A stretch of 64,000 bases of DNA, from contig NZ_LMEI01000007.1 in NCBI RefSeq assembly GCF_001426585.1, forward strand, positions 603,877 through 667,876. Direction: 5' to 3'. Below the pieces are notes generated by a model. The model searched no databases. It was not told the origin of the DNA and saw only the letters and a list, made by a program, of their open reading frames with translations. Origin of the DNA: Streptomyces sp. Root431 (lineage in GTDB: Bacteria; Actinomycetota; Actinomycetes; Streptomycetales; Streptomycetaceae). Positions 13,621 to 21,370 of this stretch are shown here, piece after piece. The first letter of the stretch is position 1. The number at the start of each line of letters is the position of its first letter. Position numbers and translations under genes: made by a program.

Positions 13621-14040
13621 GAGGGGACCTTCTTCCTGGAGTTCGTAGGCGCCCCGCCCGGCCGCGGCTACCGCCTCCACCTCTACCTGGAGCGCCCCGG
13701 CCCCCTCCGTATCGAGGTCCACGACAGCGCCGACGGCACCCCGGCCGTCCGCGAACCCTCCGGCGAGTCAGGCAGGGGCCTCCTCCTCGTCGACACCCTC
13801 GCCGACCGCTGGGGCGTGGGCGCGCGCAACCCCGGCAAGATCGTCTGGTGCGAGTTCGCCGACGCGGCGGGCGGAGACCCGGGCCTGTCCGGCCAGGAGT
13901 GCGAGCGGCCCGTGGACCGCCTCCGGGACACCTACCTTGCCGACGAGCGCGGCGCCTCCGGAGACGGCGCCGAGGCCCGGCGGAAGGCGTCGGGCGGCGC
14001 GTCGTCGCCCTGGACGTTCAGCAAGGGGAATTCGCGATGA
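13621..14040 (+). pseudogene. ATP-binding (anti-sigma-like) protein, 5' half missing
   Basis: This frame encodes only the C-terminal half of a histidine-kinase-like ATPase domain of the type often encoded beside Scr1/DUF397 genes. YRLHLYLERPGPLRIEVHDS and EPSGESGRGLLLVDTLADRW correspond to the N and G boxes; the N-terminal half is absent. The frame is closed by TAA at 13588-13590, inside the regulator on the other strand, and has no credible start before the domain begins. The broken end faces the broken end of the divergent regulator. A hydrophilic tail of about 60 residues (DGAEARRKASGG) follows. Confidence 0.78.
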
Positions 14041-14112
14041 CGGCCCGCGATGCCGCGTGAGAAGCTCCGTCCCGCTCCGTCGACCCTGGCGGAGCAGGGG
14101 AGGGAACAAGAA

Positions 14113-15048
14113 ATGTCGGTGGAACCCACGGATTACGTCGCTCGGCTGCGCGCGCAGGCGAGCGATCCGGGACTTGAGGAGGCGTTGCGGCGCGACCGGG
14201 CGATGCGACGGCTCAAGATCGTCCTTGCGGCCGGTGCCGGGGTGCTGCTGCTCGGCGGGTTCGGGTTCTGGCTGAGCGACGTGACGGGGGAGCGGCCGCC
14301 GTACCAGCCGTACAGCGCGCAGACGCTCCGCGAGGAGATCTGGCCACTGGAATGGCCGTACACGGAAGACATGCCGTTCCGGAACTCGCCCGCGTCCGGC
14401 TGGGCGGCAGGGGCCGACGCGATCTACGTCCCCGTGCCCGTGGCGCCCGACGGGCTCACCGCGAAGGAGATCACCGCCGTGCTCGACGACGTGAAGACCC
14501 TGCTCGTCGAGACCAACCTCTCGGAGGACACCCTGGCCGGCGCCGAGCCCACGGCGGCGCTCGCCCTGCTCGATCCGCGCGGAGCCGACGACGCCGTACG
14601 GAGGGACATGGTCACCCGCTTCGACCCCGAGGAGGTGTACCCGGACGAGAGCGGCGTCCGGGTACGGGGCGCGATGACCTACCAGGTCTCGGCGGCGGGG
14701 GAGCTGGCGGTGCACGTCGACTACGCGTTCGTCTACCCGCTGGTGCGGGCCGAGGAAGGCCATGACGTGATCCCCGGCGTCCCCGAGGTGGCACGGATCG
14801 CCGTACGGCGGCAGTTCACGGTCACGTCGAAAGACGGGAAGCTCGTCCTGGGCGCCTACGCGAGCGAGGTCGCCAACCACGACTGCTCGGCGCCGAAGGA
14901 CGGATACCTCCACCCTCTCTTCGCCGAGGGCCGGTGGAAGGCGGGCCAGGCGGCCGAGGGCACCCGCGTCGCCCAGGCCGACCTGTACGACGAGAAGCGG
15001 GTCCTCCCGAGCGGCCCCGGCCACTGCGTGATCCCGAGCGGGACCTGA
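14113..15048 (+). CDS. Membrane-anchored protein of unknown function
   Basis: A 311-residue protein with a short cytoplasmic N-terminus, one transmembrane helix (IVLAAGAGVLLLGGFGFWL, about residues 36-55), and a large extracytoplasmic domain with two Cys near the C-terminus (NHDCS and GHCV). MTYQVSAAGELAVHVDYAFV and RIAVRRQFTV recur in Streptomyces proteins of unknown role. ATG 14113 has GGGAGGGAA at the right distance; the in-frame ATG at 14050 has no ribosome site. Confidence 0.8.
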   Translation: MSVEPTDYVARLRAQASDPGLEEALRRDRAMRRLKIVLAAGAGVLLLGGFGFWLSDVTGERPPYQPYSAQTLREEIWPLEWPYTEDMPFRNSPASGWAAGADAIYVPVPVAPDGLTAKEITAVLDDVKTLLVETNLSEDTLAGAEPTAALALLDPRGADDAVRRDMVTRFDPEEVYPDESGVRVRGAMTYQVSAAGELAVHVDYAFVYPLVRAEEGHDVIPGVPEVARIAVRRQFTVTSKDGKLVLGAYASEVANHDCSAPKDGYLHPLFAEGRWKAGQAAEGTRVAQADLYDEKRVLPSGPGHCVIPSGT

Positions 15049-15195
15049 CGCGCGGTCGTACGAGGGGAGTGGTGGCGGGCGTTCGTGGCCGGAAAGCGCT
15101 TGGACTCCCGTTCCGTTCTCTTGGACGTTCACCGTCGCGCCCCCGTCGGGTCTTCTCGGCGTCACCCCGGCTGATTACCGTCCCCGACGTACCAA

Positions 15196-15221
15196 CCAAT
15201 GGCTCGAAGGCGAACCATTGG
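15196..15221. promoter_or_regulatory. Inverted repeat before the phospholipase gene
   Basis: CCAATGG and CCATTGG are exact complements 12 bases apart, ending about 20 bases before the phospholipase start. The position suits an operator; no regulator is assigned. Confidence 0.4.
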
Positions 15222-15241
15222 CCGTCGACTGGAGGTCGGTC

Positions 15242-17344
15242 TTGTCATCCGAGAAGTCACCCGAGCTGTCCCGCAGAAGGCTCCTCGCGCTCGGCGGCGG
15301 CGCCCTCGGTGTCGCCGCGGCCGGTTCGCTGCTGCCGCCGTCCCTCCAGGCCGCGATGGCCGCGGAGCCGCCGGCCGGCGGGCTGGGGGCGGTGCGGCAC
15401 GTGGTGATCCTCATGCAGGAGAACCGTTCCTTCGACCACTACTTCGGGACGCTGCGCGGCGTCCGCGGATTCTCCGACCGCAACGCCATCGAGCTGCCCT
15501 CCGGCAAGCCGGTGTTCGAGCAGCCCGCCGCGCTCGGCCGGACCGTGCTGCCCTTCCCGATCCGCGGCGCCGCCGAGACGCAGCAGAAGGACCTCCAGTA
15601 CATCGGCGACCTCGACCACTCCTGGAGCGGCGGCGGCAAGGCCTGGCGCGGCGGCTGGATGGACGGCTGGGTCTCGGCCAAGACCGCCGCCACCATGGCG
15701 TACTACGACCGGCAGGACATCCCCCTGCACTACGAGCTCGCCGACACCTTCACCGTCTGCGACGCCTACCACTCGTCCATCCACACCTCGACGAGCCCCA
15801 ACCGCAACCACCTCTGGTCCGGCTGGACCGGCTTCGAGGCCGACGGCAACCGGGCCGTCACCAACGCCGCGTACGCGGAGGGCACCCACCCCGGCTACGG
15901 CTGGTCCACCTACGCCGAGCGGCTCGAAGCCGCCGGGCGGAGCTGGAAGACGTACACGGAGTGGGAGAACTTCACCGACAACAACATCGAGTTCTTCACC
16001 ACCTTCAAGAAGATCGCCCGGAAGGCGCTCGCCGGGACCGGCGGGCACACCTTCATGGAGTCCTTCTACGCCGCCGTCCGCGACACCGAGGACACAGCCG
16101 AGCGGACCCGCCTCCTCGGCCTCCTGGAAGAGGGCGTCGCCGGCCTCACCGAGGCCGAGCGCTCCCTCTTCGAGCGCGGACTGCGCCGCGTCGAGAGCGG
16201 CACCCTCGCCGACGCCTTCCGCGCCGACGTCGCCGCCGGCACGCTCCCCGAGGTCTCCTACCTCGTGCCCTCCGCGATCGACTCCGAGCACCCCGGCTCC
16301 TCCTCGCCGATCGCCTCCGCCGGCCTGGTCTACAAGGTGCTCGACGCCCTCGGCTCGCACCCGGACGTCTGGCGCCACACCGTGGTCCTGATCAACTACG
16401 ACGAGAACGACGGCTTCTTCGACCACGTGCCGCCGCCGGTCCCGCCGGCCGAGAACACGGACGAGCGCTGGAAGGGCCAGCCCACCGGCCTCGGCATCCG
16501 CGTCCCGCTGCTCGTCGTCTCCCCCTGGTCGGTCGGCGGCTACGTCTGCTCCGAGACCTTCGACCACACCTCCGTGATCCGCTTCCTGGAGAAGCTGACC
16601 GGGATCGCCGAGCCCAACATCACGCCCTGGCGCCGGGCCGTCACCGGCGACCTGACCTCCGCCTTCGACTTCAAGCGGGGCCGCCGGCAGCCGCCCGTCG
16701 AGCAGCCCGGCCCGATCCCGCCGTTCACCGGCCGCTGGCGGCCCCAGCCCCCGGCCGTCCAGCAGATGCCCGTCCAGGAGCCCGGCACCCGCCCGGCCCG
16801 CCCCCTGCCGTACCAGCCGGACGCCTCCGCGACCGTCTCGACCGGGGCCGTGACCGTCGCCCTGCGCAACACCGGCAGGGCGAGCGCGCACTTCGCCCTC
16901 TACCCGTACGCGGGCGAGTTCGCCGTCCCGCAGCACCGGGACGTCAGGGGGACGGGGGAGTGGACCGTCCCCGTTACGGGTGATCATTACCGCTTCACGA
17001 TCACCGGCCCGAACGGCTTCCGCCGCGAGTTCGAGGGCCCCGCGGCGGGCGGCGTCGAGCTGGCCTCCCGTATCGATCATCACGACCGTGACCTGCACCT
17101 CACCGTACGGAACACGGGCACGGCCCCGCTCGCCTTCACCATCAGGCCGCTCGGATACGTCGACGAGCACGACCTCGCCGACTGGACCCGCACGGTCACC
17201 GTGAAGCCCGGGAAGACCCGTACGGTCGTGCACTCGGCCGCCGACGCGCACGGCTGGTACGACGTCGAGGTCACCGCGCCCGGTGGCTTCCGCCGCCGCC
17301 TCATGGGCCACATCGAGAACGGACGCCCCAGCGTCTCCGGCTGA
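15242..17344 (+). CDS. Phosphocholine-specific phospholipase C, Tat-exported
   Basis: The protein hydrolyses phosphatidylcholine-type lipids outside the cell, releasing phosphocholine. The 700-residue product begins with a Tat signal (SRRRLLALGGG), then the phosphoesterase domain with QENRSFDHYFGTLRGVRGF, HTSTSPNRNHLWSG, INYDENDGFFDHV and TFDHTSVIRFLE, which carry metal and catalytic residues. The C-terminus holds two repeated beta domains (about residues 510-690) typical of this family. I chose TTG 15242 because GGAGG lies 6 bases upstream and it leads straight into the Tat signal; TTG 15218 is in frame but lacks a site. Confidence 0.92.
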   Translation: MSSEKSPELSRRRLLALGGGALGVAAAGSLLPPSLQAAMAAEPPAGGLGAVRHVVILMQENRSFDHYFGTLRGVRGFSDRNAIELPSGKPVFEQPAALGRTVLPFPIRGAAETQQKDLQYIGDLDHSWSGGGKAWRGGWMDGWVSAKTAATMAYYDRQDIPLHYELADTFTVCDAYHSSIHTSTSPNRNHLWSGWTGFEADGNRAVTNAAYAEGTHPGYGWSTYAERLEAAGRSWKTYTEWENFTDNNIEFFTTFKKIARKALAGTGGHTFMESFYAAVRDTEDTAERTRLLGLLEEGVAGLTEAERSLFERGLRRVESGTLADAFRADVAAGTLPEVSYLVPSAIDSEHPGSSSPIASAGLVYKVLDALGSHPDVWRHTVVLINYDENDGFFDHVPPPVPPAENTDERWKGQPTGLGIRVPLLVVSPWSVGGYVCSETFDHTSVIRFLEKLTGIAEPNITPWRRAVTGDLTSAFDFKRGRRQPPVEQPGPIPPFTGRWRPQPPAVQQMPVQEPGTRPARPLPYQPDASATVSTGAVTVALRNTGRASAHFALYPYAGEFAVPQHRDVRGTGEWTVPVTGDHYRFTITGPNGFRREFEGPAAGGVELASRIDHHDRDLHLTVRNTGTAPLAFTIRPLGYVDEHDLADWTRTVTVKPGKTRTVVHSAADAHGWYDVEVTAPGGFRRRLMGHIENGRPSVSG

Positions 17345-17542
17345 CCCCACCGTCTCCGGGTGATGGCACTGCGTGAGCGGGGGTCCGGGACCTCGGTCCC
17401 GAACCTCCGCACACGGCTGTGAGCATCGACACGAAAGGGGCAAACGATCAGGTTTGGCTGCAAGAGTGGGCGCAATTAGGTCATGCGTTCTTCTCGGGCC
17501 GCTCCCGTGCAAGATCCACGAACCACCCAGGGAGCACGTCCT

Positions 17543-19780
17543 TTGGCAGCCATCGCACGATGGTGCATTCGGCACCGTCTCGTCGTCGTTCTCCTCTGGC
17601 TCCTCGCCCTCGGCGGAGTCGGCACCGGCGCGATCCTCGCCGGCAGCGCTTACTCCAACGACTACGAGGTCCCCGGCACCGAATCGGGCCGGGCCACCGC
17701 CCTCCTCGACCGCGGCTTCCACGGCCTCGGCGGCGACAGCGACACCATCGTCTGGCACACCGACAAGGGCAGCGTCCGCGCCGACGCCGTCGAACGGCGC
17801 ATGACCGCGATGCTCGACGAGGTCGCCGAGCTGCCCGGCATCGCCGCCGTCACCTCGCCCTACGGCGACACCCAGGGCCAGGTCAGCGAGGACGGACACA
17901 CCGCCTACGCCACCGTCACCTTCCGCGAGCAGGCCGACGACATCCCCGAGGCGCAGGCCCGCGCCCTCGTCGACACGGCGAAGGCCGCGGCGGACGACAC
18001 CCTCGCCGTCGAGCTCGGCGGCAGCGCCGTCGCCCTCACCGAGGCCCCCGGCGGCCACATCGCCGAGGTCGTCGGCGTCGCCGTCGCGGCCGTCGTCCTC
18101 TTCCTCGCCTTCGGCTCCCTCGCCGCCTCCGTGCTCCCCATCGCGACCGCGCTGGTCAGCGTCGGCATCGCGTACTCCGGCATCGTCCTGCTCGGCCATC
18201 TGATGACCGTCGCCGACTTCGCGCCCATGCTGGGCATGCTCGTCGGCCTGGGCGTCGGCATCGACTACGCCCTCTTCATCGTCACCCGGCACCGCAGAGG
18301 CCTGAAACGCGGGCTCTCCGTCGCCGAGGCCGCCGAGACGGCCGTCGCCACCACCGGCCGGGCCGTCGTCTTCGCCGGGGCCACCGTCTGCATCGCGCTC
18401 CTCGGCATGCTGATCCTGCGGCTCAGCTTCCTCAACGGCGTCGCCATCGCCGCCTCCCTCACCGTCGTCCTCACGGTGGCGGCCTCGGTCACCCTCCTGC
18501 CGGCGCTGCTCTCGCTCATCGGCATGCGCGCGCTGTCCCGGCGCGAGCGCCGGACGCTCGCCGAGCACGGACCGCAGCCCGAGCTCCCCACCGGCTTCGC
18601 CGCCCGCTGGTCCGCCTTCGTCGAGCGGCACCCCAAGCTCCTCGGGCTCGTCGCCGCCGTCGTCATGGGCGTCCTCGCGCTGCCCACGCTCTCGCTCCAC
18701 CTCGGCACCTCCGACCAGGGCAACGGGCCGGCCACCGCGACCACCCGGCAGGCGTACGACCTCATCGCCGAGGGCTTCGGGCCGGGCGTCAACGGGCCCC
18801 TCACCCTCGTCGCCGGGCTGGACGGCGCCGACGACCGGGTCGCCCTCGACCAGCTGCCGGCCGCGCTCTCCGCCACCCGCGGGGTCGCGTCCGTCTCCCC
18901 GGTCAGCTACAACAGCTCGGGCGACACCGCCTTCCTCACCGTCGTCCCCGAGTCCTCGCCCCAGTCCAAGGCCACCAGCGAGCTCGTCGACCGGCTCCGC
19001 ACGGACGTCCTCCCGAAGGCCGAGACCGGTACCTCCCTCGACGTCCACGTCGGCGGCGTCACCGCCTCGTACGACGACTTCGCCGAGATCATCATCGGCA
19101 AGCTGCCGCTCTTCGTCGGCGTCGTCATCGCCCTCGGCTGCCTGCTGCTCCTGCTCGCCTTCCGCTCGATCGGCATCCCGCTCAAGGCCGCCGCCATGAA
19201 CGTGGCGGCCGTCGCCGGCGCCTTCGGCGTCGTCGTGGCGATCTTCCAGTGGGGCTGGGGGAGCGAGCTCCTCGGTCTCGGCAGCGCCGGACCGATCGAA
19301 CCCTTCCTCCCCGTGATCATGGTCTCGGTCCTCTTCGGGCTCTCCATGGACTACCAGGTCTTCCTGGTCAGCCGGATGTACGAGGAGTGGCTGGAGACCG
19401 GCGACAACCGGCGGGCGGTCCGGGTCGGCCTGGCCGAGACCAGCCGCGTGATCAACTCCGCGGCCGTCATCATGATCGCGGTCTTCCTCGCCTTCGTCCT
19501 CTCCGGCGACCGGGTCATCGCGATGTTCGGCATCGCCCTCGCGGCGGCCGTCGCGCTCGACGCCTTCGTGCTGCGCACCCTCCTCGTCCCCGCCCTCATG
19601 CACATGCTCGGCGGGGCGAACTGGTGGCTGCCGAAGTGGCTCGACCGCCTGCTGCCGCGGATCAGCATCGAGCCGCCCGAGTGCCGCGAGGCCGCCGACG
19701 CGCGTGCGAGGATCCCGGGACAACGTGTGACGATTCCGATGGTCGAGGAGACTTCCGATGTTCGCGATATCGCTGGGTGA
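17543..19780 (+). CDS. MMPL family membrane transporter
   Basis: An RND-type MMPL exporter of 745 residues, likely driven by the proton gradient and moving lipids or hydrophobic metabolites. It has the duplicated layout: a first helix (HRLVVVLLWLLALGG), an outer loop domain of about 140 residues, a five-helix block with GLGVGIDYALFIVTRHR, a second outer domain, and a second block with FGLSMDYQVFLVSRMYEEW. The paired Asp-Tyr sites are family hallmarks. TTG 17543 has GGGAG 8 bases upstream and suits the family's N-terminus; ATG 17483 is the alternative but has only a weak site. Its end overlaps the next gene by 23 bases. Confidence 0.92.
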   Translation: MAAIARWCIRHRLVVVLLWLLALGGVGTGAILAGSAYSNDYEVPGTESGRATALLDRGFHGLGGDSDTIVWHTDKGSVRADAVERRMTAMLDEVAELPGIAAVTSPYGDTQGQVSEDGHTAYATVTFREQADDIPEAQARALVDTAKAAADDTLAVELGGSAVALTEAPGGHIAEVVGVAVAAVVLFLAFGSLAASVLPIATALVSVGIAYSGIVLLGHLMTVADFAPMLGMLVGLGVGIDYALFIVTRHRRGLKRGLSVAEAAETAVATTGRAVVFAGATVCIALLGMLILRLSFLNGVAIAASLTVVLTVAASVTLLPALLSLIGMRALSRRERRTLAEHGPQPELPTGFAARWSAFVERHPKLLGLVAAVVMGVLALPTLSLHLGTSDQGNGPATATTRQAYDLIAEGFGPGVNGPLTLVAGLDGADDRVALDQLPAALSATRGVASVSPVSYNSSGDTAFLTVVPESSPQSKATSELVDRLRTDVLPKAETGTSLDVHVGGVTASYDDFAEIIIGKLPLFVGVVIALGCLLLLLAFRSIGIPLKAAAMNVAAVAGAFGVVVAIFQWGWGSELLGLGSAGPIEPFLPVIMVSVLFGLSMDYQVFLVSRMYEEWLETGDNRRAVRVGLAETSRVINSAAVIMIAVFLAFVLSGDRVIAMFGIALAAAVALDAFVLRTLLVPALMHMLGGANWWLPKWLDRLLPRISIEPPECREAADARARIPGQRVTIPMVEETSDVRDIAG

Positions 19781-20321
19781 CGACGGTGCCGAGCTGCGGC
19801 CCCTGGAGCCCTGGCAGGCCGAGGAGTTCCTGACCCACATGGACCGGGGACGCGAGTTCATCGGGCAGCACATCGCCCTCCCGGACTTCGTCGCCGACCT
19901 CGACTCCGCGCGTTCCTTCCTCCGCTCGTACGCCGACAAGGCCGCGAACGACACCGGACGCATCTACGGCATCTGGACCGGGGGCACGCTCGTCGGCGGC
20001 GTCCTCTTCCGGACCATGGACGTGACGTACGGGACCGCGGAGGCGGGCTGCTGGCTGGAGGAGGCCGCCGTCGGCAAGGGTCTGATCACCCGGGCCTGCC
20101 GCGTCATCATCGACTGGGCGATCGAGGAGCGCGGCATCCACCGCGTCGAATGGCACGCCTCGTCGAAGAACCTGCCGAGCACCGCCGTCGCCCGCCGCCT
20201 CGGCATGACGCGCGAGGGCGTGCTGCGGGAGAACTACCCGCACCGCGGCACCCGCTCCGACACCGAGGTCTGGGCCGTCCTCGCGCCCGAGTGGCGCGCG
20301 GCCAAGGCCGAGCTTTCTTAA
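19758..20321 (+). CDS. RimJ/RimL-type GNAT N-acetyltransferase
   Basis: A 187-residue acetyltransferase of the ribosomal-protein/small-molecule RimJ/RimL class. LRPLEPWQAEEFL starts the fold, GCWLEEAAVGKGLITRACRVIIDWA is the acetyl-CoA-binding region, and NLPSTAVARRLGMTREGVLREN is the classic C-terminal motif. The acceptor substrate is unknown. ATG 19758 has GAGGAG 7 bases upstream and lies inside the end of the MMPL gene, which suggests coupling. Confidence 0.92.
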   Translation: MFAISLGDDGAELRPLEPWQAEEFLTHMDRGREFIGQHIALPDFVADLDSARSFLRSYADKAANDTGRIYGIWTGGTLVGGVLFRTMDVTYGTAEAGCWLEEAAVGKGLITRACRVIIDWAIEERGIHRVEWHASSKNLPSTAVARRLGMTREGVLRENYPHRGTRSDTEVWAVLAPEWRAAKAELS

Positions 20322-20356
20322 GGCCGTTCTCATGTGCGCCACCTAGCGTGCGCCGC

Positions 20357-20977
20357 ATGGACATCACGAAGACCGACGAGAAGACCGCCGACAAGGCCGT
20401 CGAGAAGACCGACGAGACGGCGGAGGCGAAGGCCACGGCGCCGGAGGCCGCTGCCGAGGGTGCTGCCGAGGGCACTCCTGAGGCCGCTGCCGAGGCCGAC
20501 GGCGCCGTCGACCAGCTCGTCGAACAGGGCGCCGCCGACGACGACCTGGACGACGACGACCTGGACGACGAGCTCCTCGCGGCGGCGCCCGCCGGCTCGG
20601 GCGTCGGCGTCGGCGGCGCGGCCGTGGTCTCCGCCGCCCTCGGCGCCGTCGCGCTCACGGGCACCTGGACCGGCAAGGTCGTCTCCGAGCGCGAGACGCT
20701 CGTCGGGCAGATCAGCACCTCGCAGTCCGGCACCCCGGCCCAGCAGATCTCCGAGATCTACGGAGACGCCTGGCACGCCACCGCCCTGGTCAACGGCGTC
20801 TTCGCGCTGCTCGCGCTCGTCACCGCCGTCCTCGTCCTGGTCCTCGTCCGCCCCGAGCGCCCCGCCTGGGTCCGTGCGGTCGCCGTCGCCGGCGCCGTCC
20901 TGGGCGGCCTGGGGCTGCTCCTGTCGGTCGGTACCTACTTCGACCTCTTCCTGAGCCTGCCCAGCGCCGGCTCCTGA
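20357..20977 (+). CDS. Membrane protein with acidic Ala-rich N-terminus
   Basis: A 206-residue protein. The first 75 residues are low-complexity, rich in Ala, Glu and Thr, ending in an acidic run (DDDLDDDDLDDELL). Three hydrophobic stretches follow (about 80-97, 138-158, 168-190). No domain is recognised. ATG 20357 is the first start after the upstream gene; no strong ribosome site is visible (GCGTGCGCCGC), so expression may be low or leaderless. Confidence 0.75.
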   Translation: MDITKTDEKTADKAVEKTDETAEAKATAPEAAAEGAAEGTPEAAAEADGAVDQLVEQGAADDDLDDDDLDDELLAAAPAGSGVGVGGAAVVSAALGAVALTGTWTGKVVSERETLVGQISTSQSGTPAQQISEIYGDAWHATALVNGVFALLALVTAVLVLVLVRPERPAWVRAVAVAGAVLGGLGLLLSVGTYFDLFLSLPSAGS

Positions 20978-21138
20978 GGCGGGTCCCCCGTCCGTCTAAG
21001 GACCCCCTAGGGACCGTCTAAGGCCCCCCGTACCCCGAACATGCGGCACTCGCCCGATGTGACCGCACCCCCTGGGAGCCGAGAGTAGAGGCATCGCAAG
21101 GAGCGATACCGAAACCCGAAGCGACCAGGGAGCACACG

Positions 21139-21336
21139 ATGTTCGAGTACGAACTCCACCGCATGAACCACGCCCAGCTCGTCCGCGAGGCCGCCGCCCA
21201 GCGACTGACCCACGAGGCTTCCGAGTCCACCGGTGCCATCCGGGGTCTGCGCCGCTTCGGCCGCCGCCATGGGGGCCACGACACCGAGGGGCCGGTGAGC
21301 GGCGCCGGACGCGGTGACTTCGCCCGGGCCGCGTGA
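21139..21336 (+). CDS. Small conserved protein of unknown function
   Basis: A 65-residue basic protein starting MFEYELHRMNHAQLVREAA, a sequence type I have seen in many Streptomyces small hypothetical proteins. It is rich in Arg, His and Ala and has no membrane segment. AGGGAG lies 7 bases before ATG 21139. It sits just before the large LuxR gene. Confidence 0.78.
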   Translation: MFEYELHRMNHAQLVREAAAQRLTHEASESTGAIRGLRRFGRRHGGHDTEGPVSGAGRGDFARAA

Positions 21337-21370
21337 CCCCCGTATGAGCGACCGTACGGACGGTTGTGCG

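Noticed and set aside
15115..15133. PHO-box-like GTTC and GTTCACC before the phospholipase gene
   Set aside because: The units are 12 bases apart rather than the 11 expected for PhoP direct repeats, and the first unit is weak.
15257..19963. A 1568-residue open frame on the minus strand
   Set aside because: It is antisense to the phospholipase and MMPL genes, has low-complexity Gly/Ala/Asp/Glu composition and no domain. Such frames arise from GC-rich third positions.
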